NCBI GenBank assembly: GCA_001913845.2
Contig: MKGP02000041.1
Coordinates: forward strand, 1 to 64,000
Direction: 5' to 3'
Length of the DNA: 64,000 nt
DNA from: Limnothrix sp. CACIAM 69d
Lineage (GTDB): Bacteria > Cyanobacteriota > Cyanobacteriia > CACIAM-69d
Below, piece by piece: positions 50,740-59,445 of this stretch. Position 1 is the stretch's first letter, and each line of letters opens with the position of its first letter. The translations under genes and the position numbers were made by a program. A model generated the notes under the pieces. The model was not told the DNA's origin and did no database searches. It was given only the letters and a program-made list of their open reading frames with translations.

Positions 50740-52236
50740 CTAGGAATGGTCGGAATCGAGATCATCTAGCTCGATCGCCAGTTCCCCGGAACCAGCATGG
50801 GCCGTTTTCACCCATTTCAACTGCTTGGGCCGCACCGCAATCCGCAAACCCATGCTGGCAATGACGGGGAACCAGTGCAGCATATACACCAAACCCAAGG
50901 CGGTTTTGCTGAGGGTGCGCAACCAACTAACCAGGCGATCGCCCCAATGGGTGGGGGATTCGGTGCCCGCCGCCACCAATCGCAGCCCCAACACCATCCC
51001 CAAGGCGGAGAGCAACAGCCCCGCCGTGGCCAACGGAGTCAGCACGGGCCCATCGCCCCGAATGCCGGCCACAACCCAGTCAGCCACAATCATTTGGGGA
51101 ACGAGGTATTGGAATAGCAAAAACACGGCTAAATCCAAGGTTTTGGCGGCTCCACCGCGATTTCCAGCGATCGCCCGCCAATAGTCGAGATAGCGTTGGT
51201 AGCCCCCTTCAGCCCAGCGGTTCCGCTGATGCCACAGGGCCTTGAGGCGAGTCACGCCTTCTTCCAAAACTGCCGGGAACATCAGGCATTCAATATCCCA
51301 ACCGTTCAGGTGCAGCCGCACGGCCAAATCCAGGTCGTCGGTGATGGTGGCTTCGTTGAATCCGCCGCATTGTTCGAGGGCGGCGCGCCGAATAAATTCA
51401 CCATTGCCTCGCAGCTCGCCCACGCCACCCAGGCGGGCCCGTTGTCCTTGCAGGTGGCTATCAAGGGCCATTTCTGCCTGCTGACCCCGAATCCAAAAGT
51501 TGTCGCGATCGGGATGAAAATCAAGGGCTTCCGCTTGGACGATCGCCTTGCGCAACTGCACCGCGCCAACGCTCGATCGGGCAAAGACCGGAACCACCTG
51601 CCGCAATAGATCCGGCTGCATTTGAGCATCCGCATCAAACACCACCAAAATTTCGCCCCGAGCCTGGGCCACGGCCGCATTCAACGCGCCGGACTTGCCG
51701 CCCCCGGCCCCCGGCGGCCGCCGCAAAACGCGCAATTGCGGATAAACCGTTTGCAGTTGTTGCAACACCTGGGGCGTGCGATCGCTGCTGCCATCGTCAA
51801 TAATCCAAACTTCGTAGTGATCGGCTGGATAGTCGATCGCACAGAGGCGTTTCACCAGCGCCCCAATCACCGCTTCCTCATCCTTGGCTGACACCAACAC
51901 CGCCACCGAAGGCCAAGCCTCCGCCGCCAAAGCAACCGGCGATCGGGAAACGTCCGGGGCGATCACCGCGCGTTGATCGGTCGATCGCGCAGTCACCGCC
52001 GCCTGAGGGGCCGCCATCACCCGCAGCACATAGGCCCCCGCCAACACCGTCACCACCCACACAAAGGCCGGCCCCCAAGCCGCATAGTGCAACATCACCA
52101 CCGTGGACCAAAGGGCAAAGAGAGCAGTGGCCGCCTTGCGCCGTCGCCCTTCGAGGCCACCGCTCCAATCCCACTGGTCGCCCGATTTCGCCGTGGTTCG
52201 ATCGAGAGCATCCCGGTCAAGAAGTGGTTCCGTCAT
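50740..52236 (-). CDS. GT2 processive-type membrane glycosyltransferase
   Basis: This 498-residue protein has a GT2 catalytic domain with DDGSSD, VFDADAQ, a GNGEFIRR loop, TDDLDLAVRLH and QRNRWAEGG. These are the D, DxD, TED-like and QxxRW motifs of the BcsA/NodC class. Membrane segments lie at about 38-80 and again at 355-470. The arrangement and C-terminus (KWVKTAHAG) recall the cyanobacterial monoglucosyldiacylglycerol synthase, the first enzyme of galactolipid synthesis. I rate that possible rather than proven; a polysaccharide synthase is the alternative. Confidence 0.85.
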   Translation of the reverse strand: MTEPLLDRDALDRTTAKSGDQWDWSGGLEGRRRKAATALFALWSTVVMLHYAAWGPAFVWVVTVLAGAYVLRVMAAPQAAVTARSTDQRAVIAPDVSRSPVALAAEAWPSVAVLVSAKDEEAVIGALVKRLCAIDYPADHYEVWIIDDGSSDRTPQVLQQLQTVYPQLRVLRRPPGAGGGKSGALNAAVAQARGEILVVFDADAQMQPDLLRQVVPVFARSSVGAVQLRKAIVQAEALDFHPDRDNFWIRGQQAEMALDSHLQGQRARLGGVGELRGNGEFIRRAALEQCGGFNEATITDDLDLAVRLHLNGWDIECLMFPAVLEEGVTRLKALWHQRNRWAEGGYQRYLDYWRAIAGNRGGAAKTLDLAVFLLFQYLVPQMIVADWVVAGIRGDGPVLTPLATAGLLLSALGMVLGLRLVAAGTESPTHWGDRLVSWLRTLSKTALGLVYMLHWFPVIASMGLRIAVRPKQLKWVKTAHAGSGELAIELDDLDSDHS

Positions 52237-52559
52237 ATGCTTCAGGGAGATGGTGCAAGTAATGGGTTGGGGTTAATCAGCGGCAATCTTCCCTAGCATT
52301 AGACCGCTTGCGGCCAAATCACGCAAGCGATCCAATACACCGATTGGCGCAGTTTAGTTCCAGTGAATCAACGGTATTCTTACGACATTCTTGAGGAATT
52401 CTTGAGACCCAAACGTCCCTTGTTGAAGGGGTCTGGCTTGGCAATAATGGCAAATACGGCAATTGCCGATGGTTGACGGCCACGGCGCGATCGCCCCAAT
52501 ACTGTCACCACCCCCCATCGTCTCGTCATCCTCTCACGGCCCACAGGAGGCCACGCCAC
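52237..52559. other. Divergent intergenic region
   Basis: No gene is seen. CGCTTGCG (52305-52312) and CGCAAGCG (52322-52329) form a perfect 8-bp inverted repeat with a 9-base loop and no T tract, so an operator is as likely as a hairpin. A short repeat ATTCTTGAGG occurs near 52388. Confidence 0.45.
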
Positions 52560-52934
52560 ATGTCGTTGGACAAACTAGAACCGGCTGCCAAGGGAGCCGT
52601 TGGCGTTTATCTGCCCTACTATCAGGGCGCAAAACGAAACGTGTTGCCCTTTGCAATCGGTCTATACCAAAAGGGATCGATCGAAGGTAAACGTCGCATT
52701 GAAGGCGGCGACGATATTCCCTTTGTGGCCACCTGGCGTGTTTCCACCCTGCCGGCCGACCTAACCCGCTGTCGAATTCAGTTTGATGGCAATGCAGAAT
52801 TAAGCTACGAAGTGTCCATGGCTAATTTTGAATTTATTAGCTTTCTAATTGATGTGTTAATTGACTATAAAAAAACGCGGGTGACGGATTTTTCAAAGGC
52901 CTTTTATCGCAAGCTTCTGAGCCATTTGGAATAG
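52560..52934 (+). CDS. Conserved cyanobacterial protein, possibly EbsA-like
   Basis: This 124-residue soluble protein begins MSLDKLEPAAKGAVGVYLPY and has an ordered beta-rich middle (FVATWRVSTLPADLTRCRIQFDGNAEL, core FVATWRV and QFDGNAELSYEVSMAN). A helical C-terminus follows (FISFLIDVLIDYKK, then DFSKAFYRKLL). It strongly resembles a family I associate with cyanobacteria only, perhaps EbsA, which works with type IV pilus and secretion ATPases in biofilm control. I am not certain of that identity. ATG 52560 has GGAGG upstream at good spacing. Confidence 0.75.
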   Translation: MSLDKLEPAAKGAVGVYLPYYQGAKRNVLPFAIGLYQKGSIEGKRRIEGGDDIPFVATWRVSTLPADLTRCRIQFDGNAELSYEVSMANFEFISFLIDVLIDYKKTRVTDFSKAFYRKLLSHLE

Positions 52935-53880
52935 GATCAAGCGGACTAAAATACCCCTCTCGATCGGCCCTCGCTGGGCCCTTCGGTCTGGCCCTTAGAT
53001 CGGGCCTTGGATTGGCCCTTAGATTGGGGCGATCGCTGGTTAGACCCACCCTTCACCCTCTGACCAGCGAAACCCGATCAGGCTTTGGCCAAATCAAAAT
53101 CAGACCGAAATCAAATCCCAGAATCCAATCCCGAAATCAAATCCCACATCAGGCTCAACGGTAGGTTCAGCATCCAACCGAAATCAGGCATTATTTTTTT
53201 GGTAATGTTAGGAAACGATCGCATAATTCCCCCTTTAGCCCCATCATCCGCCAAATCGTCCGAGGAACCCTGAATTAGGTTGCTTCGGAGCTGCCCATGG
53301 GCGGGAAATTTTGGGAATGATTAACCCTAGAGGGGCGATCGGGTCACATCGGCGGCCGGCCGTCGGTTTCCAAACCCATTCTCAAACCCGGAAGAGCGAT
53401 CCCCAAACACCTCAGCCCACCCGGACTCAGGGCGCAAAACTGCGGAAACAATCCCTAACAACTTGTTACAATCGTTACCCTTCAATACCAGGTGTAATGG
53501 ACAGTTGCAATCGCTGCAATACACATTAATGATTTAATTGCATTAACAGGATTGCTATGTCTGGTATCCCTCCAGATTTGATGGGTCGATCGCACCTGAA
53601 AATTGCCCCTCAAATCTGACGACATCTGAAAGCCAATTCACGTTCTGAATACTGAAGACCGTCCACGGTTCTGGGTTGCGGAGTTTTCCCCTCGCAAAGG
53701 CCGATGGATCTGTTGAACGGGTCTGTGACGCAGCGAGAGACCCCCGCCGGTTCTGCCAACGATCGCTAACCTTTTCGATCGCCCTTCGATCGAGCCACGG
53801 TTCCCCGATTTCAACCGATTTCCCCCAACCGCAGACGGTTCATTTCGCCCCAGTTTGTTGCACAACACAGGAGTTTTAGC
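52935..53880. other. Long intergenic region, no gene seen
   Basis: This stretch of 946 bases has several short ORFs but none with both a ribosome binding site and a family likeness. It contains repeats of CGAAATCAAATCCCA (about 53108 and 53130), a promoter candidate at 53505-53532 and a 20-codon ORF at 53557-53619. A small RNA could be here, but I matched no known one. Confidence 0.5.
53505..53532 (+). promoter_or_regulatory. Candidate promoter upstream of the DRTGG gene
   Basis: TTGCAA (53505-53510), a 16-base spacer and TAATGA (53527-53532). It would give a leader of about 340 bases containing the short ORF at 53557-53619, which has AGGA 7 bases before its ATG. Confidence 0.3.
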
Positions 53881-54957
53881 GTGCCGTTTCGTCCCAGGCA
53901 TTTGATCGTCGGTTCTACGGAAGAGTACAGCGGCAAATCAGCGGTATTGCTGGGTCTGGCTCATCTGTTGGCCACCAAGGACATCAAGATCGGTTACGGG
54001 AAGCCGCTCGGTGGCCTGATGACGGCCACAGATGGCGAAGATGCGGATGTGCGGCTGATCCGCGAGACATTGAACCTCCCGAGCGATCGACTGCTGCCGA
54101 CGCTGGTGCAACTAACCTCCGATGCGGTGCTCAAGCGGTTGCAAGGGGAAGACCCCACCCACTACAGCGCCTTGCTGGAGGATTATGGCAACACCAGCGC
54201 TGAGTTGGTGCTGATGGAGGGGCCCGCCTCCTTACAAGAGGGCAGTTTGTTTGAACTATCCATGGCCCAAATGGCGCGGACGTTGGATGCGTCCGTGTTG
54301 CTGGTTTGTTCCTATGAACCCACCCTGACGGTCGATCGGCTGATGGCCGCGCGGGAACTGCTGGGCGATCGGCTGGCGGGCGTGGTGCTGAATCGTTTGC
54401 CTGCCAAGGAACTGGACGCGGTGAACGGTGTGGCGCGGCCATTTTTGGAGTCCCAAGGCATTCCCGTTTTGGGGCTGCTGCCGCGTAACGCCCTGCTGCG
54501 AAGTGTCAGCGTGGGTGAACTGGTGCGCCAACTGGATGCGGAAGTGCTCTGTTGCCGCGATCGCCTGGAGCTGATGGTGGAAGACCTGAAGATCGGGGCC
54601 ATGAACGTGAATTCGGCCCTCAAGTATTTCCGCAAGGGCAACAACATGGCCGTGGTGACCGGGGGCGATCGCGCTGATATTCAGTTTGCAGCCTTGGAAA
54701 CCTCAACCCATTGCTTGATTCTGACGGGGCAAGTACCGCCGGATCCGACAATCATCACCCGCGCCGAAGAGTTGGAAGTCCCGGTGCTGACGGTGGATCT
54801 GGACACGTTGACCACGGTGGAAATTGTTGATCGGGCCTTTGGGCAAGTGCGTTTGCAGGAACCGATTAAAATTCAATGCATCCGCCACTTGATGGGCGAG
54901 CATTTTGATCTCGATCGACTGCTGGCCCGTCTGGGGATGGAACCCGCCGCCGTCTAG
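53881..54957 (+). CDS. BioD-like ATPase with DRTGG domain
   Basis: This 358-residue protein resembles the N-terminal part of long phosphate acetyltransferases: a dethiobiotin-synthetase-like P-loop domain (1-205) followed by a DRTGG domain (about 210-320). The P-loop region is STEEYSGKSAVLLGLAHLLA. The signature LVLMEGPASLQ and the switch-like VLLVCSYEP are visible. The acetyltransferase catalytic domain itself is absent, so the protein is probably regulatory or of unknown activity. Start GTG 53881 has GGAG 8 bases upstream. Confidence 0.84.
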   Translation: MPFRPRHLIVGSTEEYSGKSAVLLGLAHLLATKDIKIGYGKPLGGLMTATDGEDADVRLIRETLNLPSDRLLPTLVQLTSDAVLKRLQGEDPTHYSALLEDYGNTSAELVLMEGPASLQEGSLFELSMAQMARTLDASVLLVCSYEPTLTVDRLMAARELLGDRLAGVVLNRLPAKELDAVNGVARPFLESQGIPVLGLLPRNALLRSVSVGELVRQLDAEVLCCRDRLELMVEDLKIGAMNVNSALKYFRKGNNMAVVTGGDRADIQFAALETSTHCLILTGQVPPDPTIITRAEELEVPVLTVDLDTLTTVEIVDRAFGQVRLQEPIKIQCIRHLMGEHFDLDRLLARLGMEPAAV

Positions 54958-55022
54958 GTCAGCCCGGCCCACAGGAACGGGTTGCCACCGGACTCTAGCC
55001 ACCGGAAGAAAGAGGAAGTTGT

Positions 55023-55769
55023 TTGATCGTGTCCGCCACTGATCCCGTGAGCGAGCAAATTAGTCTGTTCGATTTTGGGGGCATTGCACCGCCGGCCCCC
55101 CCACCTCCGCCCGCGATCGACCTCGAACGGATTCCCCTAGACGGTCGGCAACCCATTCCGCCGGGAACCTACAACAGTCTTGAAGCGCTGTTTGCCCATT
55201 GCCGCCAATGCCAGCGTTGCGAGCTGGCCGGCGGTCGCACCAATGTGGTGGTCGGTCGCGGATTGCCCACGGCCCCGATCATGATCATTGGCGAAGGGCC
55301 GGGCCAAACGGAGGACGAAACCGGGTTGCCCTTTGTGGGGCGATCGGGACAGTTGCTCGAAAAAATCCTGGAATCCGTGCGCATTGACTTGGCCACGGAA
55401 GTTTATATCTGCAATGTGGTGCGCTGTCGGCCTCCCGGTAACCGCACCCCCACCCCCGAAGAAGCGGCGGCCTGCCGGCCCTACCTGATGGAGCAGATTC
55501 GGTTAGTGGATCCGAAAATTATCTTGCTGACCGGAGCCACGGCGGTGCGCGGCGTGACCGGTCGCAAGGATGGAATTACTAAAATTCGGGGCCAGTGGCT
55601 GGAATGGGAAGGGCGGCTTTGTATGCCCATTTTCCATCCTGCTTACCTGCTGCGAAACCAGTCACGCGAGAAGGGCAGCCCCAAATGGTTGATGTGGCAA
55701 GACATCCAGGTGGTGCGGGCCAAGCTGGATGAGTTTTTGGGTCGATCGCCCATTGAGATCCAGGATTAA
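55023..55769 (+). CDS. Uracil-DNA glycosylase, family 4
   Basis: This enzyme of about 248 residues removes uracil from DNA. The iron-sulfur cluster cysteines are visible in CRQCQRCEL and in VVRCRPPGNRTP, with a fourth in AACRPY. The active-site loop is GEGPGQTEDETGLPFVGRSGQ (core GEGPG...PFVGRSG), and the closing HPAYLL motif holds the conserved His. The N-terminus has a Pro-rich 50-residue extension. The start is TTG 55023 or GTG 55029. It follows the DRTGG gene by 65 bases and may share its transcript. Confidence 0.93.
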   Translation: MIVSATDPVSEQISLFDFGGIAPPAPPPPPAIDLERIPLDGRQPIPPGTYNSLEALFAHCRQCQRCELAGGRTNVVVGRGLPTAPIMIIGEGPGQTEDETGLPFVGRSGQLLEKILESVRIDLATEVYICNVVRCRPPGNRTPTPEEAAACRPYLMEQIRLVDPKIILLTGATAVRGVTGRKDGITKIRGQWLEWEGRLCMPIFHPAYLLRNQSREKGSPKWLMWQDIQVVRAKLDEFLGRSPIEIQD

Positions 55770-55819
55770 TTAGCCGATCGCCCTAGATAATTTTCCGGGG
55801 CGAGCTGGTGGGCCGGTTG

Positions 55820-56332
55820 TCAGGCGATCGCTTCAGGCAACAGCACCCGACAAATTCGCCAGTCGGGCAAAACCGTTGCGCCCATGTGCTCATAAAACGC
55901 GATCGCCGGAGCATTCCAGTCCAGCACGCTCCACTCCACCCGCCCGCACTGTTGCGATCGGGCCCGATCGATCACCGCCTGCAAGAGTCCTTTCCCCAAA
56001 CCCTGGCCCCGATAGGCCGGCAACACGAACAGATCTTCGAGATACAAGCCCGGCCGGGTCAGAAAAGTTGAATAGTTATAGAAAAACAGCGCCATCCCGA
56101 CGATGCCGGCCGCGCCGCCCGCTGTGGGCTGGGCTTCGGCCACCAGGGCTTCGGCAAAGGGCCGATCGCCAAACAGGTGCGATCGCAGGGCTTCCGGGGA
56201 ACCGGTGACCTGATGACTCAGTTTCTCGTAGGCCGCTAGGGCTTCAATCAAATGAAAGAGGGCCGTCGCATCCGCCGGTTGGGCCGATCGAATCTGGACG
56301 GTGGCCGGTTGGGGATTTTCGATGGAAATCAC
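55820..56332 (-). CDS. GNAT acetyltransferase, diamine/spermidine type
   Basis: This 170-residue acetyltransferase uses acetyl-CoA. The CoA-binding loop is PAYRGQGLGKGLLQAV (about 108-123). The motif set LYLEDLFVLP and RVEWSVLDWNAPAIAFYEHMGA is typical of the spermidine/diamine N-acetyltransferase-like group. The true substrate is not clear. It lies 78 bases from the second GNAT gene on the same strand, so the two are probably co-transcribed. Confidence 0.88.
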   Translation of the reverse strand: MISIENPQPATVQIRSAQPADATALFHLIEALAAYEKLSHQVTGSPEALRSHLFGDRPFAEALVAEAQPTAGGAAGIVGMALFFYNYSTFLTRPGLYLEDLFVLPAYRGQGLGKGLLQAVIDRARSQQCGRVEWSVLDWNAPAIAFYEHMGATVLPDWRICRVLLPEAIA

Positions 56333-56410
56333 AGGGCTAAATCACAGGGCGAATTAACAGTGGCTAGGGATGGTGCGGCAACCTGAAAGCAGAACACTTC
56401 AGCCCGGCCC

Positions 56411-56884
56411 TCAGCCGAGGCGCTTGGTCCAAAAGTCGCGATCGAGATCCTGGAACCCCAAGGACTGATAGAGCGATCGGGCAACTGTGTTCGTTTTGCC
56501 CACTTCCAACCGCAGGGCCACCAGCCCTCGATCGCCACAGAACTGCTCGATCGCCGTCATGGTTTTGCGCCCCAACCCTTGACCGCGCCAGGCCTCGCTA
56601 ATCCATAGCTCATCGAGCAGCGCCACCATCCCGCCAAATTCGAGGCTGTAAAGGTAGGCCAACACCGCATAACCGGCAATGGAGGGGCGATCGGGCTGGG
56701 GATCACCTTCCGGCTGAATCAAAAGCACCGTGCCCCAATCCGGTTGGGCCAGGAGCCGATCGAGCGCGGGCCCCACCCGATCGAGCGCAAATTCAATGGA
56801 CTCATGCTCATAAAGCTGACCAATTAAGGACAGCACCAAATCCCGATCGGGCGATCGAGCTGGTCTTAAAGTCACTACACCCAT
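56411..56884 (-). CDS. GNAT acetyltransferase
   Basis: This 157-residue acetyltransferase has the CoA loop SEAWRGQGLGRKTM and the C-terminal pattern ALRLEVGKTNTVARSLYQSLGF. It is distinct from the neighbouring GNAT and probably acts on another small molecule or protein amine. ATG 56884 is chosen because the family starts there and AGGA lies about 12 bases upstream; a TTG at 56905 is possible. Confidence 0.86.
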   Translation of the reverse strand: MGVVTLRPARSPDRDLVLSLIGQLYEHESIEFALDRVGPALDRLLAQPDWGTVLLIQPEGDPQPDRPSIAGYAVLAYLYSLEFGGMVALLDELWISEAWRGQGLGRKTMTAIEQFCGDRGLVALRLEVGKTNTVARSLYQSLGFQDLDRDFWTKRLG

Positions 56885-57488
56885 GCGCTTGGTTATCCTG
56901 CTCAAACCATCAAAATCAGATCATCAAAATCCAGCGATCAAAATCCAACGATCCGCCGCTTCGTTAACAAGTTAATCACCAATTTCATGAATCAGTAGCT
57001 AGCTGGACTCACCCAGCACTCATCTAGCCCACAAAAAATCAGCCCACAAAAAAACTGACCAGGATCCCAATTTTGCATAGGATGCCCCAATCAGTCTACC
57101 AATCTTTAAAAACACCATGCTAGAGCAAGGACAAGGAGAAACTTGTTACTCCAGATTCTTGAGCCAACCTGATTTCAGTCCCATGGGCTGAAACATCACT
57201 TGGCAGCGAAAACAGCACGCTTATTTCTATGAACCCAATGACTTGGGTTATCGAGTTTTCGAGTCAACAAAAGATGAAAAAATGAATTTGAACACCTAAT
57301 TTGACTGACGATCGACTGAGAGAAGTTGCACAAGGGAAGTTGCAAAAGATTTGAAGGGAATATGATGCTAGCAACGTGATTAGGAACAATCTCCTGAGAA
57401 CGTGACTGCAACAATCCAATCACCGATCAAATGACCCATCAAATCATCAAAACATTGGATCGTGGACATTGGAGCGCGGTCAGCGGCG
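56885..57488. other. AT-rich intergenic region
   Basis: I see no gene in these roughly 600 bases. Repeats of ATCAAAATCCA occur at about 56908-56952. Minus-strand ORF 57196-57423 has no family likeness. Confidence 0.5.
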
Positions 57489-57734
57489 CTATTCAACCAA
57501 ATCCGGCTGAGGTTGCACCATATCGTAGTTGGATGGGTCGTAGAGATAGCGAGTGGCTTCCTCTTCGAGACGATTAATCGAAAACGCTTCCAAGGACTCG
57601 GTGTAACGCAGGGCTGCCAAGTAACCGTCAAGGTACATCCGCATATCGTCAAAGCGGTAGCCCCGATTCCACAGTTCAGCGATCGTATCGGCGATTTTTT
57701 GAAAGTGGCGGACGGCTCTAGGGTCTTGAAGCAT
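57489..57734 (-). CDS. Small conserved cyanobacterial protein (DUF6761-like)
   Basis: This 81-residue protein begins MLQDPRAVRHFQKIADTIAE and is helical, with WNRGYRFDDMRMYLDGYLAAL and a C-terminal LEEEATRYLYDP. I recall a cyanobacterial family of this length and pattern (DUF6761) with unknown function. ATG 57734 follows AAAGGAGG at short spacing, which decides the start. The start region overlaps a possible divergent small gene. Confidence 0.75.
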   Translation of the reverse strand: MLQDPRAVRHFQKIADTIAELWNRGYRFDDMRMYLDGYLAALRYTESLEAFSINRLEEEATRYLYDPSNYDMVQPQPDLVE

Positions 57735-57902
57735 AGGCCTCCTTTGGTGCAAGGCTTAGAACTCGGGAATCGCGTGCGCTTGTTGCACCCTGGCAACGCG
57801 ATTGAAGGTGACCCCGATGGAAGTTGGTATTTCTATCTTAACTGGTTGCGATCGACTGCCAATGTGGGCTGGCCGCGATCTTCAGGAAACGGTAGCCAAT
57901 GA
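57726..57902 (+). CDS. Possible small protein, divergent overlap
   Basis: The 58-codon frame begins at TTG 57726 and overlaps the start of the DUF6761-like gene on the other strand. Its product contains PPLVQGLELGNRVRLLHPG and EGDPDGSWYFYLNWL, which read like a compact beta domain conserved in small cyanobacterial proteins, but I cannot name the family. The ribosome binding site is weak. Other starts (TTG or GTG near 57747) are possible. Confidence 0.4.
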   Translation: MKHRPPLVQGLELGNRVRLLHPGNAIEGDPDGSWYFYLNWLRSTANVGWPRSSGNGSQ

Positions 57903-58082
57903 CACCTTAAACATGAGCTGGGTGCGATTTTCTCAAATTTTCTGGTTTTCTCAAGAATTCGCTGTTCCACCCGCGAAACTTCCACCCCAATTCCATCAGT
58001 TTGGTCGCTGGGGATTAGGCCCTGTCCTCATTTCTCGATATAAGGCTGAAACCCTAGATTTTCCGTTGCCAAATCGTCGTAA

Positions 58083-58102
58083 CAAGGGGCTTAAGCCCCT
58101 TG
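58083..58102. repeat. Palindromic repeat, perfect 20-mer
   Basis: The sequence CAAGGGGCTTAAGCCCCTTG is identical to 18265-18284 and lies between two gene 3' or 5' ends. Confidence 0.85.
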
Positions 58103-58156
58103 CCCCTCACGAGTAAGCCCCTTGCCCCTCACGAGTAAGCCCCTCGCCCCTCGCGA
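58091..58156. repeat. 22-bp tandem repeat, three copies
   Basis: GTAAGCCCCTTGCCCCTCAC plus GA is present three times (58091-58112, 58113-58134, 58135-58156). The first starts with T, and the third differs at two positions. The repeat grew from the right half of the palindrome at 58083. Confidence 0.85.
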
Positions 58157-58201
58157 TTTTGTCACGGTGGAATCAGGGTTTTGGGCGAAATGACAACACC
58201 T

Positions 58202-59260
58202 CTAGGGTTGGCGCGATCGAACCGTGACCCGAGGCAAACGCACCAAAACGGGCTGGGTCGATCGTCCCGATCGGGCGGCTTCGGGTTCTGCGCCCACCGG
58301 TTCCAGCACCGCCAAGGTATCCCAAGCGGCTTCATGGACGGGACGATCGCACCCCTGTTGCAACAGCAACCGCACACAGTCGGCGGCGGTGCGTGTTTGG
58401 GTGGCATCCAAGTGCCCCCGATCGGCCAGGTGGCCCAGTTGGCGGGCGGCGGCCAGTTGGGAAAGGGGATCGCGATCGCTCAATCGCTCGATCGCCCGAT
58501 GGAAGAGGCGATCGTGCTCGATCGTGGGTTGACCGAACCAGTGACGCACCAGCAGGGCCAACGCACCCAGGGTTCCGAACCCTTGAAGCACCGTGGCCGC
58601 CCCCAGCCAGCCGGTCGATTCTCCCAACACGGCCGCGGCCACGTAGGTGCTCAGCATGGCCGCACCACCGCCCACCAGGGCCAGGGTCAGCTTGCCGTTT
58701 TCGCCCCGGTTCAGTTCTCGCAACCAACCTTGAATTTGTCGATCGAGGGCTTGCCAATGGCGCGGCTCGGTGCGGTAGACCAGCCAAACCACGGCTCCAC
58801 CGACCGCAGCGGCGGATCCTAGCTGCCAATCCGACAGCAGGAGCAGGCTACCACCGGCAACCCAAGGCAACCAACGCCGGGTGATGATCGATCGGGCCGC
58901 GTAGCGAGAGCGGAGGCGTGTTTTACGCGGATGGTGGCTGGGGCGTGGCCGGCGATTGAGGGATCGATCGCCGGGCCGGTCTACGGGGCGATCGGCATAT
59001 TGGTCGGCATATTGGTTCGCATATTCATCCACGTAGCGATCGGGGTCATCGGCCCAAGGATCATCCAGCGAATCACGCCGGGCCGGCTGGGGGCGACTAG
59101 GTTGGGAATTCGCCATGGGGCCGGCCGGACGCGATGAGCGCCCCCGCCGTGCCGCCGGGCCCCGTGCCGCCGGGCCCAGGCTGGCCCGATGGCGAGTTGA
59201 GTAGAGCAGCTCTTCCACCATGCGTGCCACCGAGACCCAAGGAGATGAAGTTGCAGCCAC
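58202..59260 (-). CDS. Conserved membrane protein with armadillo-like C-terminus
   Basis: This 352-residue protein has an Arg/Pro/Asp-rich N-terminal third including the repeat NQYADQYADRPVDRP. Three or four membrane segments lie at about 130-155 and 195-240. A C-terminal helical domain has the pattern of armadillo/HEAT-like repeats: DPLSQLAAARQLGHLAD and HEAAWDTLAVLE. I recall armadillo-type proteins of similar layout in cyanobacteria, with unknown function. The start is uncertain: GTG 59260, ATG 59221 or ATG 59116 are possible, and the first gives a conserved-looking MVEELLYSTRHRASL segment. Confidence 0.7.
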   Translation of the reverse strand: MAATSSPWVSVARMVEELLYSTRHRASLGPAARGPAARRGRSSRPAGPMANSQPSRPQPARRDSLDDPWADDPDRYVDEYANQYADQYADRPVDRPGDRSLNRRPRPSHHPRKTRLRSRYAARSIITRRWLPWVAGGSLLLLSDWQLGSAAAVGGAVVWLVYRTEPRHWQALDRQIQGWLRELNRGENGKLTLALVGGGAAMLSTYVAAAVLGESTGWLGAATVLQGFGTLGALALLVRHWFGQPTIEHDRLFHRAIERLSDRDPLSQLAAARQLGHLADRGHLDATQTRTAADCVRLLLQQGCDRPVHEAAWDTLAVLEPVGAEPEAARSGRSTQPVLVRLPRVTVRSRQP

Positions 59261-59282
59261 AGCCCAGCCCTTGCCGAAATTT

Positions 59283-59310
59283 TTGAAAAGTTACCAGTCC
59301 ATGGTATCAG
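59283..59310 (+). promoter_or_regulatory. Candidate promoter of chlI
   Basis: TTGAAA (59283-59288), a 16-base spacer and TATCAG (59305-59310) lie about 136 bases before the chlI start. Confidence 0.35.
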
Positions 59311-59445
59311 CCTCCCCCAACGGGCCGATCGCCCGTTGGGAACGCAACCCCTATGGCAAAATGAAAGACGGCCGGCCGCAAGGGCCCGCCCAATTTTGAT
59401 CCCATAAGATCCAACCCTTCAAAATCGACCTTACCTGAAACGCCC

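Larger units (their letters stand above)
57903..58201. other. Intergenic region with repeats
   Basis: Apart from the palindromic and tandem repeats at 58083-58156 I see nothing. Plus-strand ORF 57802-58116 ends inside the repeat and is not supported. Confidence 0.5.

Noticed and set aside
53638-53901. Possible riboswitch upstream of the DRTGG gene
   Set aside because: I compared it by eye with cobalamin and thiamine elements; the conserved boxes are not present.
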